From positions 1-24,351 of the IMG/VR virus record IMGVR_UViG_3300034104_000864: a DNA stretch of 24,351 nucleotides. One strand, given 5' to 3'. The first letter of the stretch is position 1. Every line of letters begins with the position of its first letter. This document shows, in pieces, positions 1 through 7,052 of the stretch. Origin of the DNA: a virus. Position numbers and translations under genes: made by a program. Below the pieces are notes generated by a model. That model saw only the letters and a program-made list of their open reading frames with translations, made no database searches and was not told the DNA's origin.

Positions 1-2
1 AG

Positions 3-71
3 AAGTTCAAAGCATTTGGGCCAGATACGATAGGTAGTTTTTCCGCTTACATCAGGGGTATGAAGAAATGA
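3..71 (+). CDS. C-terminal end of an upstream gene (partial)
   Basis: An open frame enters from the left edge and encodes about 22 residues ending in IRGMKK before a TGA at 69-71. Its stop overlaps the ATG of the next gene (68-70) in an ATGA arrangement, the same coupling seen at several later junctions in this arm. This makes it likely to be the tail of a real upstream gene. Too little is present to recognise a family. It could be a chance open frame, because the other two frames also stay open for 10-11 codons. Confidence 0.45.
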   Translation, partial: KFKAFGPDTIGSFSAYIRGMKK

Positions 72-277
72 CACAAGATGAAATTTATAAACTAATTGAG
101 GATAACGGACTGACCTTGCATGGCGACATTGAACACTTCGCCGCTCTTGTTGAAGAACATGTGCGCAGAACCATGAACGATGAAGCCAAAGCACATTTGG
201 AAGAACTACGCAAAAACTTTAACGTTGAAAGCGCAGAACTAAGACTGCACCAGTGGTCACAGGAGAAGCAAGCATGA
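68..277 (+). CDS. Small phage protein, unknown function
   Basis: A 69-residue, charged, probably all-helical protein rich in Glu, Lys and Leu. No catalytic motif, cysteine pair or membrane segment is visible, and I do not recognise a family. The ATG at 68 follows an AGGGG ribosome binding site at 54-58 and overlaps the stop of the preceding frame. Its own TGA overlaps the next ATG (274-277), so it belongs to a translationally coupled early operon. The helical pattern around residues 35-55 could support dimerisation, but this is only inference. Confidence 0.7.
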   Translation: MTQDEIYKLIEDNGLTLHGDIEHFAALVEEHVRRTMNDEAKAHLEELRKNFNVESAELRLHQWSQEKQA

Positions 278-522
278 AAGTACTCAACCCATGGGAAGAG
301 TTAGCGCAAGTTGACCGCCCGAGCATCTTCATGGCCGACCCGTACTTTCGTGCAAAGAATCCAAGCAACCAGATCAAGAACGAAGAAGGCCTAGGCTACA
401 AACAGTTTGGTACGTTCGCCCGTGCCAAACAACGACAACCAAACAAACATGAAGGAGTTTTAACAGATGCCAAGACCAAAGCCCCCCGCCCCCCTAAAGG
501 TACGATACGTACGTTTAAGTGA
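274..522 (+). CDS. Small phage protein, unknown function
   Basis: An 82-residue protein beginning MKVLNPWEEL, with a basic, proline-rich C-terminus (KAPRPPKGTIR). A GTG lies in frame at 253, but the ATG at 274 is preferred: it follows AGGAG at 261-265 and gives an ATGA overlap with the previous gene. No known domain is seen. Its last 56 bases overlap the next small gene in another frame, which is longer than other overlaps here, so the true C-terminus deserves caution. The composition of the tail suggests a nucleic-acid or protein contact, but nothing specific can be claimed. Confidence 0.65.
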   Translation: MKVLNPWEELAQVDRPSIFMADPYFRAKNPSNQIKNEEGLGYKQFGTFARAKQRQPNKHEGVLTDAKTKAPRPPKGTIRTFK

Positions 523-646
523 CAGGCAGTGGATAATTTTTAAGCAGCTTGGTGGCTTGGAGTGGTTGCGCACAACCCTCGACAAGAAAGCCCCGATGCC
601 CAAGCAGTACTATGACGCTTTACTACAGGAGAAGCAAAATGATTGA
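467..646 (+). CDS. Small basic protein, possible DNA-binding
   Basis: A 59-residue frame that is easily missed because of its size. ATG 467 follows a good AAGGAG at 452-457 with a spacing of 9. The protein begins MPRPKPPAPLKVRYVRLSDR and continues with a predicted helical section containing QLGGLEWLRTTLDKKAP. The shape is a basic N-terminus, a short strand (RYVRL), then helices and LGG-x-EWLR. It resembles small phage proteins with ribbon-helix-helix-like architecture. That comparison is from memory, not a search. It overlaps the preceding gene by 56 bases and the DUF3310 gene by 8 (ATGATTGA), typical of this operon. Confidence 0.7.
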   Translation: MPRPKPPAPLKVRYVRLSDRQWIIFKQLGGLEWLRTTLDKKAPMPKQYYDALLQEKQND

Positions 647-884
647 AATGGTTCCAAACGCAGACGACATGCAAGTTAGTGGCAGTCACTACAAAGACAT
701 GGCAATCCAACCATGGACGGTGATGCAAGCCGTGCTGACCCCCGAAGAATTCCGTGGGTTCTTGAAAGGCAACATCATCAAATACGCCATGCGTCAAGGC
801 AGGAAAGATGGTAGCGACGACGCCGGTAAAGCACTGCACTACAAATACAAGTTGGAGGAAATGACCGATGGCAGCGACACCTGA
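639..884 (+). CDS. DUF3310 family protein
   Basis: An 81-residue protein with the DUF3310 signature: SHY at residues 16-18, IQPW at 23-26, then KGNIIKYAMRQGRKDG at 43-58 and a final helix with ALHYKYKLEEM. DUF3310 proteins are very common in phage replication regions and are often labelled as putative nucleotide kinases, but I know of no proven activity for this type. The start is ATG 639, preceded by AGGAG at 627-631. The in-frame extension upstream to 549 lacks this site and does not match the family. It overlaps the upstream gene by 8 bases and the nuclease gene by 17, which suggests co-expression with DNA metabolism genes. Confidence 0.9.
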   Translation: MIEMVPNADDMQVSGSHYKDMAIQPWTVMQAVLTPEEFRGFLKGNIIKYAMRQGRKDGSDDAGKALHYKYKLEEMTDGSDT

Positions 885-1182
885 GTCAAAAGTCAAAGCA
901 AAGATCAAAGCGATCTTGAAAGCCCACGACATCTACTACGCCATGCCTATCGGTACTGGCTTCGGCAACAGTGGAGTTCCTGACTTCCTGTGCTGTATCA
1001 ACGGACACTTCGTAGCTATCGAAGCCAAGGCGGGTAAGGGGCAGGCAACTGGCTTACAACTTAAAAACCTTGCCGCAATACAGAAGTGCGGGGGACACCC
1101 AATGATTATTCGTGAGGACAACTACGAATACCTTGAAAACGTAATTAAGGAGTGCATGGCATGGACATGGACAAAGAACTAA
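868..1182 (+). CDS. VRR-NUC domain nuclease
   Basis: A 104-residue single-domain PD-(D/E)xK nuclease of the VRR-NUC type. The active-site pattern is visible: GVPDF with D39, then a strand leading to E52-A-K54 (AIEAKAGKG). The upstream S-x-V-x-x-x-I helix (residues 7-17) and GTGFGNSGVPD turn are also usual. Stand-alone phage VRR-NUC proteins of about 100 residues are common. They are thought to cut branched or junction DNA, like the Holliday-junction-cleaving members of the family. The substrate here is inferred. ATG 868 follows GGAGG at 854-858. It sits inside the early operon, overlapping DUF3310 and the next gene. Confidence 0.92.
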   Translation: MAATPESKVKAKIKAILKAHDIYYAMPIGTGFGNSGVPDFLCCINGHFVAIEAKAGKGQATGLQLKNLAAIQKCGGHPMIIREDNYEYLENVIKECMAWTWTKN

Positions 1183-1700
1183 ACTGCTCCGAAGGGGCAC
1201 GTATGCTGATTGAGCGCATGCAGTCACACCCAAAAGACTTTAAATACGAAGGCAGGTTTAGTCGAATAACTGACCAGATACTGGGCAAAGTACCTGTGGG
1301 GTTTAGTGAGCTGTCAGACCGTGATAAGGATGCTCTCACTGCCGCGTTTGAGAAATACATACTGGAGCCGGGCCTGACTGAGTATGTGGTCGACGAAATC
1401 TTTAACGGCGAGAAGCGCCGTGAAGAAGAAAAACAAAACGCACTAAAAGGGTACACCGCAAACTTAGCAGCAAGCATGATGGCTTCACAGAACCAAATTG
1501 CATCGGGCATGCTTGGTACTTGGTCTGACCCACGAATGGCGTTGCAAGGTGGTTTGGTCAATCCCGCACAGGGGCAAGTGTTGTGGACGGAACAAGAGAA
1601 ACCAAAAGCTGGGCGTGATTGGTTTGAGCATGAGAAACGAATTTTGCGGGAAATGACAGACCGAACATTAGCTAAACTAAGAAGGGACAAATCAAAATGA
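1161..1700 (+). CDS. Phage protein of unknown function, paralogue of next gene
   Basis: A 179-residue protein, soluble and charged. ATG 1161 is chosen over the GTG at 1152 because AAGGAG at 1147-1152 is correctly spaced for it. The N-terminal third contains a block LIERMQSHPKDF followed by GRFSRI and then L-S-x-R-D-K-D-A-L-x-A-A-F. The same order occurs in the next gene, so the two look like diverged duplicates. The middle has a glycine/methionine-rich stretch (SMMASQNQIASGMLG) and the C-terminus a basic helix (REMTDRTLAKLRRDKSK). No enzyme motif is seen. The stop overlaps the next start as ATGA. Confidence 0.8.
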   Translation: MDMDKELNCSEGARMLIERMQSHPKDFKYEGRFSRITDQILGKVPVGFSELSDRDKDALTAAFEKYILEPGLTEYVVDEIFNGEKRREEEKQNALKGYTANLAASMMASQNQIASGMLGTWSDPRMALQGGLVNPAQGQVLWTEQEKPKAGRDWFEHEKRILREMTDRTLAKLRRDKSK

Positions 1701-2113
1701 TGCAAGCAGTACAAGTAATTATTGAACGACTCAAGACCAACCCCGAGGACTTCTTTGGGGACTTGGATGGGGAAAGGCTTATCGGACGTTACTCACCAAG
1801 GTTTGACGACATTAGGGAAAAGTTAGATGACTTATTGATAGAGAAACCTGACGCCGGACACGTACACCGCCTGTGGTACTTGGAGCCTGAAGAAAAAGCG
1901 GCGCTAATTGCCGCATACAAAGAAGCCCGTCGTGCAAGGTTTGAGGCTAGAACATTTCATCAATTGCTGACTAGGCAAGAAAAAGAAGAACGCAGTACCG
2001 TGACGTACAGAGCGCCGAGTAAGATCATCGCCCCGCAGAACATGCTTGCAAAAGCTCAACAAATACTCGAACAAGAGTTTGACAAACAATATGCCAAAAA
2101 TAGTAACCCTTGA
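1697..2113 (+). CDS. Phage protein of unknown function, paralogue of previous gene
   Basis: A 138-residue protein containing IIERLKTNPEDF near residues 8-19, then GRYSPRFDDI and LEPEEKAALIAAY. This parallels the upstream protein (LIERMQSHPKDF, GRFSRI, DRDKDALTAAF). The C-terminal half is strongly helical and charged and may form a coiled coil. ATG ATG at 1697-1702 gives two possible starts; AAGGGA at 1682-1687 serves either. Its last 23 bases overlap the polymerase start at 2091. Function is unknown. Its position directly before the polymerase suggests an accessory early role, but nothing in the sequence proves it. Confidence 0.78.
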   Translation: MMQAVQVIIERLKTNPEDFFGDLDGERLIGRYSPRFDDIREKLDDLLIEKPDAGHVHRLWYLEPEEKAALIAAYKEARRARFEARTFHQLLTRQEKEERSTVTYRAPSKIIAPQNMLAKAQQILEQEFDKQYAKNSNP

Positions 2114-3992
2114 CCTTGAGTGCTTCTACTCAACTGAGTATTCCCTGACCAAGATTCCTACCGAGGAGTATGTGCGGTCGCCTCAGTTTGAGATGATTGG
2201 CATTGCAATCAAGGTAGACGATGGTGAAACCGTTTGGTATCCCAAACCGCAAGTGGAGAAGGTACTCAAAGAGTTCGACTGGTCTGATGCGATGGTGGTT
2301 GCGCAGAACACAGCGTTCGACGGTGCGGTGCTTGACTGGCTGTATGGCGTAAAGCCTATGGCTTGGTTTGACACGCTTGGTATGTCACGAGCTTTGTTCC
2401 CACACGAGAAGGCGCATGGCCTAGCCAAGCAAGCTGAACGCATGGGTATCGGAGCCAAGGGCAATGAGGTGCTTCATGCCAAGGGTAAACACTACGCTGA
2501 CTTCTCTGCCGAGGAGTTGGCGCGCTACGCTGAGTACTGCATCAACGATACCGAGTTGACCTACACACTGTTCAACAAGTACATGGCGCTGGGTTTCCCT
2601 AAACAAGAATTGAAACTGATGGACATGACTCTGCGTATGTTCATTGAGCCTGTGCTTGAGTTAGACAAGACGCTACTCGTCGATCACTTGGAAGCCGTAA
2701 AGGATGCCAAGGAAGCCCTGATGGAATCTGTGCGGGACTTCATGCTGAAAGACGCTGACCCCGAGTATGTACACGCAATCTTTAGTGAAGGCATGGATGG
2801 CATCAAGAAGCTACTCATGTCCAACGACAAGTTTGCAAAGGTACTCGAGAACTACGGCGTTGTACCGCCGACCAAAGTAAGCCTACGCACTGGCAAGTTA
2901 GCCTTTGCGTTTGCCAAAACAGACGAAGAATTTAAATCACTAGAGGAGCACCCTGATGCACGAGTCCAAATGCTTGTCGCAGCCCGCCTTGGAAACAAAA
3001 CAACAATTGAGGAGACTCGCACTGAGCGCTTTATTGGTATGTCTACTCGAGGCAAGTTTCCTGTACCTCTGCGTTACTACGGTGCCCACTCTGGTCGGTG
3101 GTCTGGGCAAGATTCTGTAAACCTGCAGAACCTCCCATCGCGCGGTACGAACGCAGGCAAGATCAAGAAGGCGATCAAGGCACCCAAAGGCTACGTTGTG
3201 ATTGACTGCGACTCAGCGCAGATCGAGGCACGGACATTGGCTTGGTTAGCAGGTCAGCAGGAGTTGGTGCAAGCGTTCGAGAATAAGCAGGACGTATACC
3301 GTCTCATGGCTAGCCAGATTTACAACATACCGCCCGAGCAAGTTACGACGGGTTCAGCCAGTCAGCGTCAGGTCGGCAAGACCGTTGTGCTTGGTGCAGG
3401 CTACGGCGTTGGGCACAAGAAGTTACAGATATTCCTCAAGCAACAGGCCGGTGTTGAAGTAACCGAAGCTGAGGCAAAACGCATCATCGACGCATACAGG
3501 AACACTTACTACAAGATACCCGAGTTGTGGCGTAGGGCAGACGAGGCGCTGATTGCGTTGCGTACAGGCAACGGCCTCCAAGTGGACGAGCAGGGGCTAA
3601 TCAGGGCGGTTCCGGGGAAAGGGTTAACCCTACCCAGCGGGCTATTCATTCAGTATCCCGACTTAGCCAAAGTGACTGATGAAAAGACTGGCAAAGACCA
3701 GTGGCGCTATTTCTCTAAGGGATTACCCGTGTACATCTACGGCGGGAAAGTTGTGGAGAACGTGTGTCAAGCGGTAGCACGTCAGGTCGTGGGAGAGCAG
3801 ATGCTCAGAATCGGCAAGAAGTACAAGGTGGTGTTGACAGTCCACGATGCTGTGGCTTGTATTGCACCGGTTGAAGAACAAGACGAAGCACAACGATACG
3901 TTGAGGAGTGCATGTCATGGAGACCAAAGTGGGCACAAACTTTACCGCTAGCCTGCGAATCAGGCGTAGGGGCTTCCTATGGGGACTGTTGA
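2091..3992 (+). CDS. Family A DNA polymerase with 3'-5' exonuclease
   Basis: The replicative polymerase, 633 residues. Proofreading domain: Exo I D8-x-E10 (TLDLECF), Exo II N73-TAF-D77, Exo III Y149-CIN-D153. Polymerase domain: S-G-R-W with NLQNLP near residues 345-357, motif A D374-SAQIEAR, motif B R426-x3-K430-x3-L434-x3-Y438-G, and motif C H585-D586-A. All catalytic carboxylates are present. Two positions vary: Leu replaces the Phe or Tyr of the O-helix (E. coli Phe762), and motif C reads HDA rather than HDE. The C-terminal ACESGVGASYGDC resembles other phage PolA ends. ATG 2091 starts the exonuclease fold directly; the frame upstream (TTG 2046) runs through the previous gene and is unlikely. 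No 5'-nuclease domain is fused. Confidence 0.96.
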   Translation: MPKIVTLDLECFYSTEYSLTKIPTEEYVRSPQFEMIGIAIKVDDGETVWYPKPQVEKVLKEFDWSDAMVVAQNTAFDGAVLDWLYGVKPMAWFDTLGMSRALFPHEKAHGLAKQAERMGIGAKGNEVLHAKGKHYADFSAEELARYAEYCINDTELTYTLFNKYMALGFPKQELKLMDMTLRMFIEPVLELDKTLLVDHLEAVKDAKEALMESVRDFMLKDADPEYVHAIFSEGMDGIKKLLMSNDKFAKVLENYGVVPPTKVSLRTGKLAFAFAKTDEEFKSLEEHPDARVQMLVAARLGNKTTIEETRTERFIGMSTRGKFPVPLRYYGAHSGRWSGQDSVNLQNLPSRGTNAGKIKKAIKAPKGYVVIDCDSAQIEARTLAWLAGQQELVQAFENKQDVYRLMASQIYNIPPEQVTTGSASQRQVGKTVVLGAGYGVGHKKLQIFLKQQAGVEVTEAEAKRIIDAYRNTYYKIPELWRRADEALIALRTGNGLQVDEQGLIRAVPGKGLTLPSGLFIQYPDLAKVTDEKTGKDQWRYFSKGLPVYIYGGKVVENVCQAVARQVVGEQMLRIGKKYKVVLTVHDAVACIAPVEEQDEAQRYVEECMSWRPKWAQTLPLACESGVGASYGDC

Positions 3993-4033
3993 TTGGTACA
4001 CTCGGGGTTACAAAAATCAACCCAGTTTTTTCC

Positions 4034-4699
4034 ATGACGCTAGCCCATTCCTATTCAGGCATCAAAGACTACGAAGGCTGTCCCCGCAGATACCACGAAG
4101 TTAAGATACTAAAAAAGTTTAAATCTAAAGACACAGAAGCCACCATGTACGGCACTGCTGTACACAAGGCATTCGAAGAATACATCCGTGATAAGACACC
4201 ACTTCCAGCGAATTTTGCGCACTACAAACCATTCGTGGAACCCCTTGCCAACTTCAAAGGCGACATCCGTTGTGAAGAGAAACTTGGCATCCGCGCAGAC
4301 TTCACCCCCTGTGGGTTCTTTGACAAAGACGTATGGTTCCGAGGCATCCCAGACTATCTTGCAATCAACCACGAGAAGGGCATTGCAAGGGTAGCCGACT
4401 ATAAGACCGGCAAGTCAAGCCGGTACGCAGATAGCGCTCAGTTAGAACTTATGGCAGCTATGGTGATGATTCACCACCCCAACGTAAATACCGTCAAGGG
4501 TGCGCTGTTGTTCGTTGTAGTTGGCGACGTTATTAAGTCTGAGTACACTAGGAAACAGTTGCCTGAAATCCTGTCTAAATGGGCTGGCAGGGCTAGTGCA
4601 ATTGAAGCGGCTGTGGTGCATGGGGTATGGAATCCCAAGAGCTCCGCCCTCTGCAAATTTTGCCCAGTTACATCTTGTGAGAATCACAATGGCCACTAA
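4034..4699 (+). CDS. RecB/Cas4-like PD-(D/E)xK nuclease, candidate Fe-S protein
   Basis: A 221-residue nuclease of the RecB/Cas4 (PDDEXK_1) type. Motifs: YGTAVH-x3-E with H44 and E48, RGIPDY with D107, and the catalytic strand D122-Y-K124 (VADYKTGK), followed by a QLE helix. The N-terminal SYSGIKDYEGCPRRY carries C16, and the C-terminus has C207-x2-C210-x4-C215. One early Cys plus three clustered late Cys is the arrangement that holds a 4Fe-4S cluster in AddB and Cas4, so a cluster is plausible. It probably acts as an exonuclease in replication or recombination. The start is uncertain: ATG 4034 matches the usual family N-terminus but lacks a clear ribosome site, while ATG 3917 has GAGGAG upstream but overlaps the polymerase. 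Confidence 0.9.
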   Translation: MTLAHSYSGIKDYEGCPRRYHEVKILKKFKSKDTEATMYGTAVHKAFEEYIRDKTPLPANFAHYKPFVEPLANFKGDIRCEEKLGIRADFTPCGFFDKDVWFRGIPDYLAINHEKGIARVADYKTGKSSRYADSAQLELMAAMVMIHHPNVNTVKGALLFVVVGDVIKSEYTRKQLPEILSKWAGRASAIEAAVVHGVWNPKSSALCKFCPVTSCENHNGH

Positions 4700-4973
4700 A
4701 CGCAATTACAAACAGGAATACGAGCGCTATCAGGGTACGCCCAAGCAGCTTGCCGCACAGTCCGAGAGACACAAGGCACGACGTGCCTACGAGAAGGCTC
4801 ATGGCACCCTGCCAGACGATGTAGACGTCGATCACAAGAAGGCTATGTCCAAAGGCGGTACCTCCAGTCTAAGCAATCTTCGTGCCTCCACAGACAATTC
4901 CAATCGCAGTTTCGCTCGCACTAAAACCGGTGCCATGAAGTCACAAATTTCTAAGCGAGAGCGTAAAAAGTAA
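4689..4973 (+). CDS. Small HNH-type endonuclease
   Basis: A 94-residue basic protein. Residues 44-73 fit a minimal HNH/beta-beta-alpha-metal fold: DVDVDHKK (D48-H49), then GG at 56-57, N63-L-R and N72-R. The remainder is Lys/Arg rich, as expected for DNA binding. Similar small phage proteins carry the segment VDHK followed by GG, NLR and NRSF, and are usually called HNH endonucleases. Activity is inferred. No cysteine zinc knuckles are present. ATG 4689 overlaps the preceding gene by 11 bases. The longer frame to 4521 is antisense-like and lacks family similarity. The neighbouring genes are uninterrupted, so this is probably not a homing nuclease inside an intron. Confidence 0.8.
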   Translation: MATKRNYKQEYERYQGTPKQLAAQSERHKARRAYEKAHGTLPDDVDVDHKKAMSKGGTSSLSNLRASTDNSNRSFARTKTGAMKSQISKRERKK

Positions 4974-5047
4974 TGTAGTATGTAACTACTCGGTGAGCAG
5001 TTGCTGAGTTGTTTCATTGGTTCCATTCTCCTCCCAGTAATGGGTTT

Positions 5048-5077
5048 GCCCAGTAGCAGTGCTACTGGGCTATTTTT
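5048..5077 (+). terminator. Intrinsic terminator before the helicase
   Basis: A perfect 10-bp stem, GCCCAGTAGC (5048-5057) and GCTACTGGGC (5061-5070) around AGT, followed by TATTTTTG. An upstream CCCAGTAATGGG (5035-5044 region) shares CCCAGTA with the stem and could pair in an alternative way. It lies 75 bases after the HNH stop and only 23 bases before the helicase ATG. No convincing promoter is visible between the T-run and that ATG. Confidence 0.85.
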
Positions 5078-5100
5078 GTCACCTCTATTCAAAATTTATT

Positions 5101-6651
5101 ATGCAAATCATCGACAACAAAGCGTTGTTGTTTAACACGCGCAAAGCACCACAGATCACTTCAATCATTCCCAAGAGCAAAGTGCTCGGCAGCAACGGAG
5201 ACGTTGACCAAGTGCTAGTCAACTGGGGCTTTGACGAAGTGCAACTCTTACGCAATCTAGGTATTCGTGAAGTGCCTAGCCCTATTCTTGGCCGATACGA
5301 ATGGCCCGGAATGTTTACCCCGTTTGACCACCAGCGCACTACTGCAGAATTTCTCACACTGCATCCACGTTGCTTTGTGTTTAACGAAGCAGGCACAGGC
5401 AAGACCAGTGCGGCGGCATGGGCGGCTGACTACCTAATGAATCAAGGCAAGGTCAAGCGTGTGCTCGTTGTGTGCCCAGTGTCCATCATGGACACCGCAT
5501 GGCGCTCTGATTTATTTAAGACTGTTATGCACCGCACGGTTGCTATTGCACAAGGCTCACGCACACAGAGACAGAAAGTCATTAGCGGTGACTACGAGTT
5601 TGTCATCATTAACTTTGACGGCGTGAAGGTTGTCAACAAGGAGTTGGCAGAGGGTGGGTTTGATCTCATCATTGTGGACGAGGCCAATGCAGTTAAGAGC
5701 GTGACCACTGACCGTTGGAAGTGCCTTGCGTCTTTGGTTAAACCTACTACACGCCTGTGGCTCATGACTGGTACGCCTGCCTCGCAGTCACCTCTAGACG
5801 CATACGGCTTGGCTAAGCTCGTGACGCCCGACTCAGTGCCTAGATTCTTTGGGGCGTTCCGCGACAAGGTGATGCTAAAACTCACGCAGTACAAGTGGGT
5901 GCCGAAGCAAGACGCACAGCAGACAGTCCATCAAGTGTTGCAACCGGCCATTAGATTCACGAAAGCAGAATGCTTAGACCTGCCTGACTTGTTGTACTCC
6001 ACTCGTGAAGTTCCCTTGACGGCTCAGCAGGCTAAGTACTATGACGCTCTTCGCAAGCAAATGATGACCATCGCTGCGGGTTCGGAAATCACGGCGGTAA
6101 ATGCGGCGGCTATGCTGAACAAACTTTTGCAAGTGGCGCAAGGGGCGGTGTATACGGATGATGGTGGCGTCGTTGAGTTTGACGTAGCTAATCGCATGAG
6201 TGAACTCATGAACGTGATTGAGCAGACTGACCACAAGGTATTGGTGTTTATCCCATACCGGCACACGCTTGAGATGGTAGAGAATGCTCTGCTCAAAGAA
6301 GGATATACAGTGCAGACAATTCATGGCGGCGTTGCGTCTACACGCCGAGCAGACATCATCAAACAATTCCAAACAGAAGATGACCCACGCATACTTTTGT
6401 TAGTGCCTCAAGCAACCGCACACGGCATCACGCTGACTCGTGCAGACCAAGTAGTGTGGTGGGGTCCAGTAAGCTCCACAGAGATCTATCTGCAAGCTAA
6501 CTCACGCGCACACCGCGCAGGGCAGACAAACAAGGTGACAGTCACACACCTACAAGGCAGTCCAGTCGAGCGCCGCATGTACACCATGCTGCAAAACAAA
6601 ATCGACTTGCATCAAAGTTTGGTGGATTTATATAAACAGGAGCTCGAATGA
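5101..6651 (+). CDS. SF2 / SNF2-like DNA helicase
   Basis: A 516-residue superfamily 2 helicase or translocase. Motif I EAGTGKT (residues 96-102), motif II D193-E194-A-N, motif III TGTPAS (223-228), a C-terminal RecA-like domain with IHGG and LVPQATAHGITLTRADQV, and motif VI Q465-ANSRAHRAGQ with R469 and R472. The TGTP and RxHRxGQ motifs are SNF2-like, as in many phage helicases next to polymerases. Motif II reads DEAN rather than DEAH. It likely unwinds or remodels DNA during replication or recombination. ATG 5101 begins the conserved protein, but there is no good Shine-Dalgarno; the upstream frame runs through the terminator. It ends in an ATGA overlap with the next gene. Confidence 0.93.
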   Translation: MQIIDNKALLFNTRKAPQITSIIPKSKVLGSNGDVDQVLVNWGFDEVQLLRNLGIREVPSPILGRYEWPGMFTPFDHQRTTAEFLTLHPRCFVFNEAGTGKTSAAAWAADYLMNQGKVKRVLVVCPVSIMDTAWRSDLFKTVMHRTVAIAQGSRTQRQKVISGDYEFVIINFDGVKVVNKELAEGGFDLIIVDEANAVKSVTTDRWKCLASLVKPTTRLWLMTGTPASQSPLDAYGLAKLVTPDSVPRFFGAFRDKVMLKLTQYKWVPKQDAQQTVHQVLQPAIRFTKAECLDLPDLLYSTREVPLTAQQAKYYDALRKQMMTIAAGSEITAVNAAAMLNKLLQVAQGAVYTDDGGVVEFDVANRMSELMNVIEQTDHKVLVFIPYRHTLEMVENALLKEGYTVQTIHGGVASTRRADIIKQFQTEDDPRILLLVPQATAHGITLTRADQVVWWGPVSSTEIYLQANSRAHRAGQTNKVTVTHLQGSPVERRMYTMLQNKIDLHQSLVDLYKQELE

Positions 6652-7052
6652 AAACAAAATGGTTAGACCGCAGTTTGTTGCGTGGTGGATACTTGATGCT
6701 TGTGACTACGCAGGCTGAATACAAGCGGGCCCTCAAAGATATGAATGTGGAGGCATCTGACCGGTTTGTTACCCCGGGTTCGTACGCAACCACGCATACT
6801 TTAAATAACAACAAAGGTGAGTTAGCCTTCATCGTTGGGGTTGATCTGGAGCGCATGAAAGACTTTGACTCCATTGCATTGGCAGCGCTGTTGGTGCATG
6901 AAGCTGTGCACGTATGGCAAGGAACAGAACGCGAAGCCGGTGCCATGGGCTGCTTCGGCCCAGAGGGTGAGGCGTATGCCGTACAAAATATTTCTTCTGA
7001 ACTGATGCACGCTTGCGCAAAACGCTTGACACTGAAATTTGACAGTGTATAA
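6648..7052 (+). CDS. Small HExxH protein, putative metallopeptidase
   Basis: A 134-residue protein with LLVHEAVHVWQ, giving H84-E85-x2-H88, followed about 20 residues later by EGEAYAVQ where E108 could be the third zinc ligand, as in gluzincin-type peptidases. No signal peptide or membrane segment is seen, so it would act in the cytoplasm. The protein is short, so the fold is probably a minimal peptidase-like domain, and activity is inferred from motif only. ATG 6648 follows AGGAG at 6638-6642 and overlaps the helicase stop (ATGA). The promoter for the following genes lies over its last codons. Confidence 0.75.
   Translation: MKTKWLDRSLLRGGYLMLVTTQAEYKRALKDMNVEASDRFVTPGSYATTHTLNNNKGELAFIVGVDLERMKDFDSIALAALLVHEAVHVWQGTEREAGAMGCFGPEGEAYAVQNISSELMHACAKRLTLKFDSV

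Noticed and set aside
1145-1714. 189-residue open frame on the - strand
   Set aside because: It is antisense to the two tandem early genes, lacks a ribosome site and reads as Ser/Cys-rich noise.
3908-4033. 42-residue N-terminal extension of the RecB/Cas4-like nuclease
   Set aside because: It mostly reads through the polymerase end and does not match the family start, although GAGGAG upstream of ATG 3917 keeps it possible.
4689-4973. HNH protein as an intron homing endonuclease
   Set aside because: Polymerase, nuclease and helicase genes are all continuous; no intron signature flanks it.
5076-5102. Promoter TTGTCA / TATTAT before the helicase
   Set aside because: The spacer is 15 bases and the -10 would overlap the start codon, so transcription would begin inside the gene.
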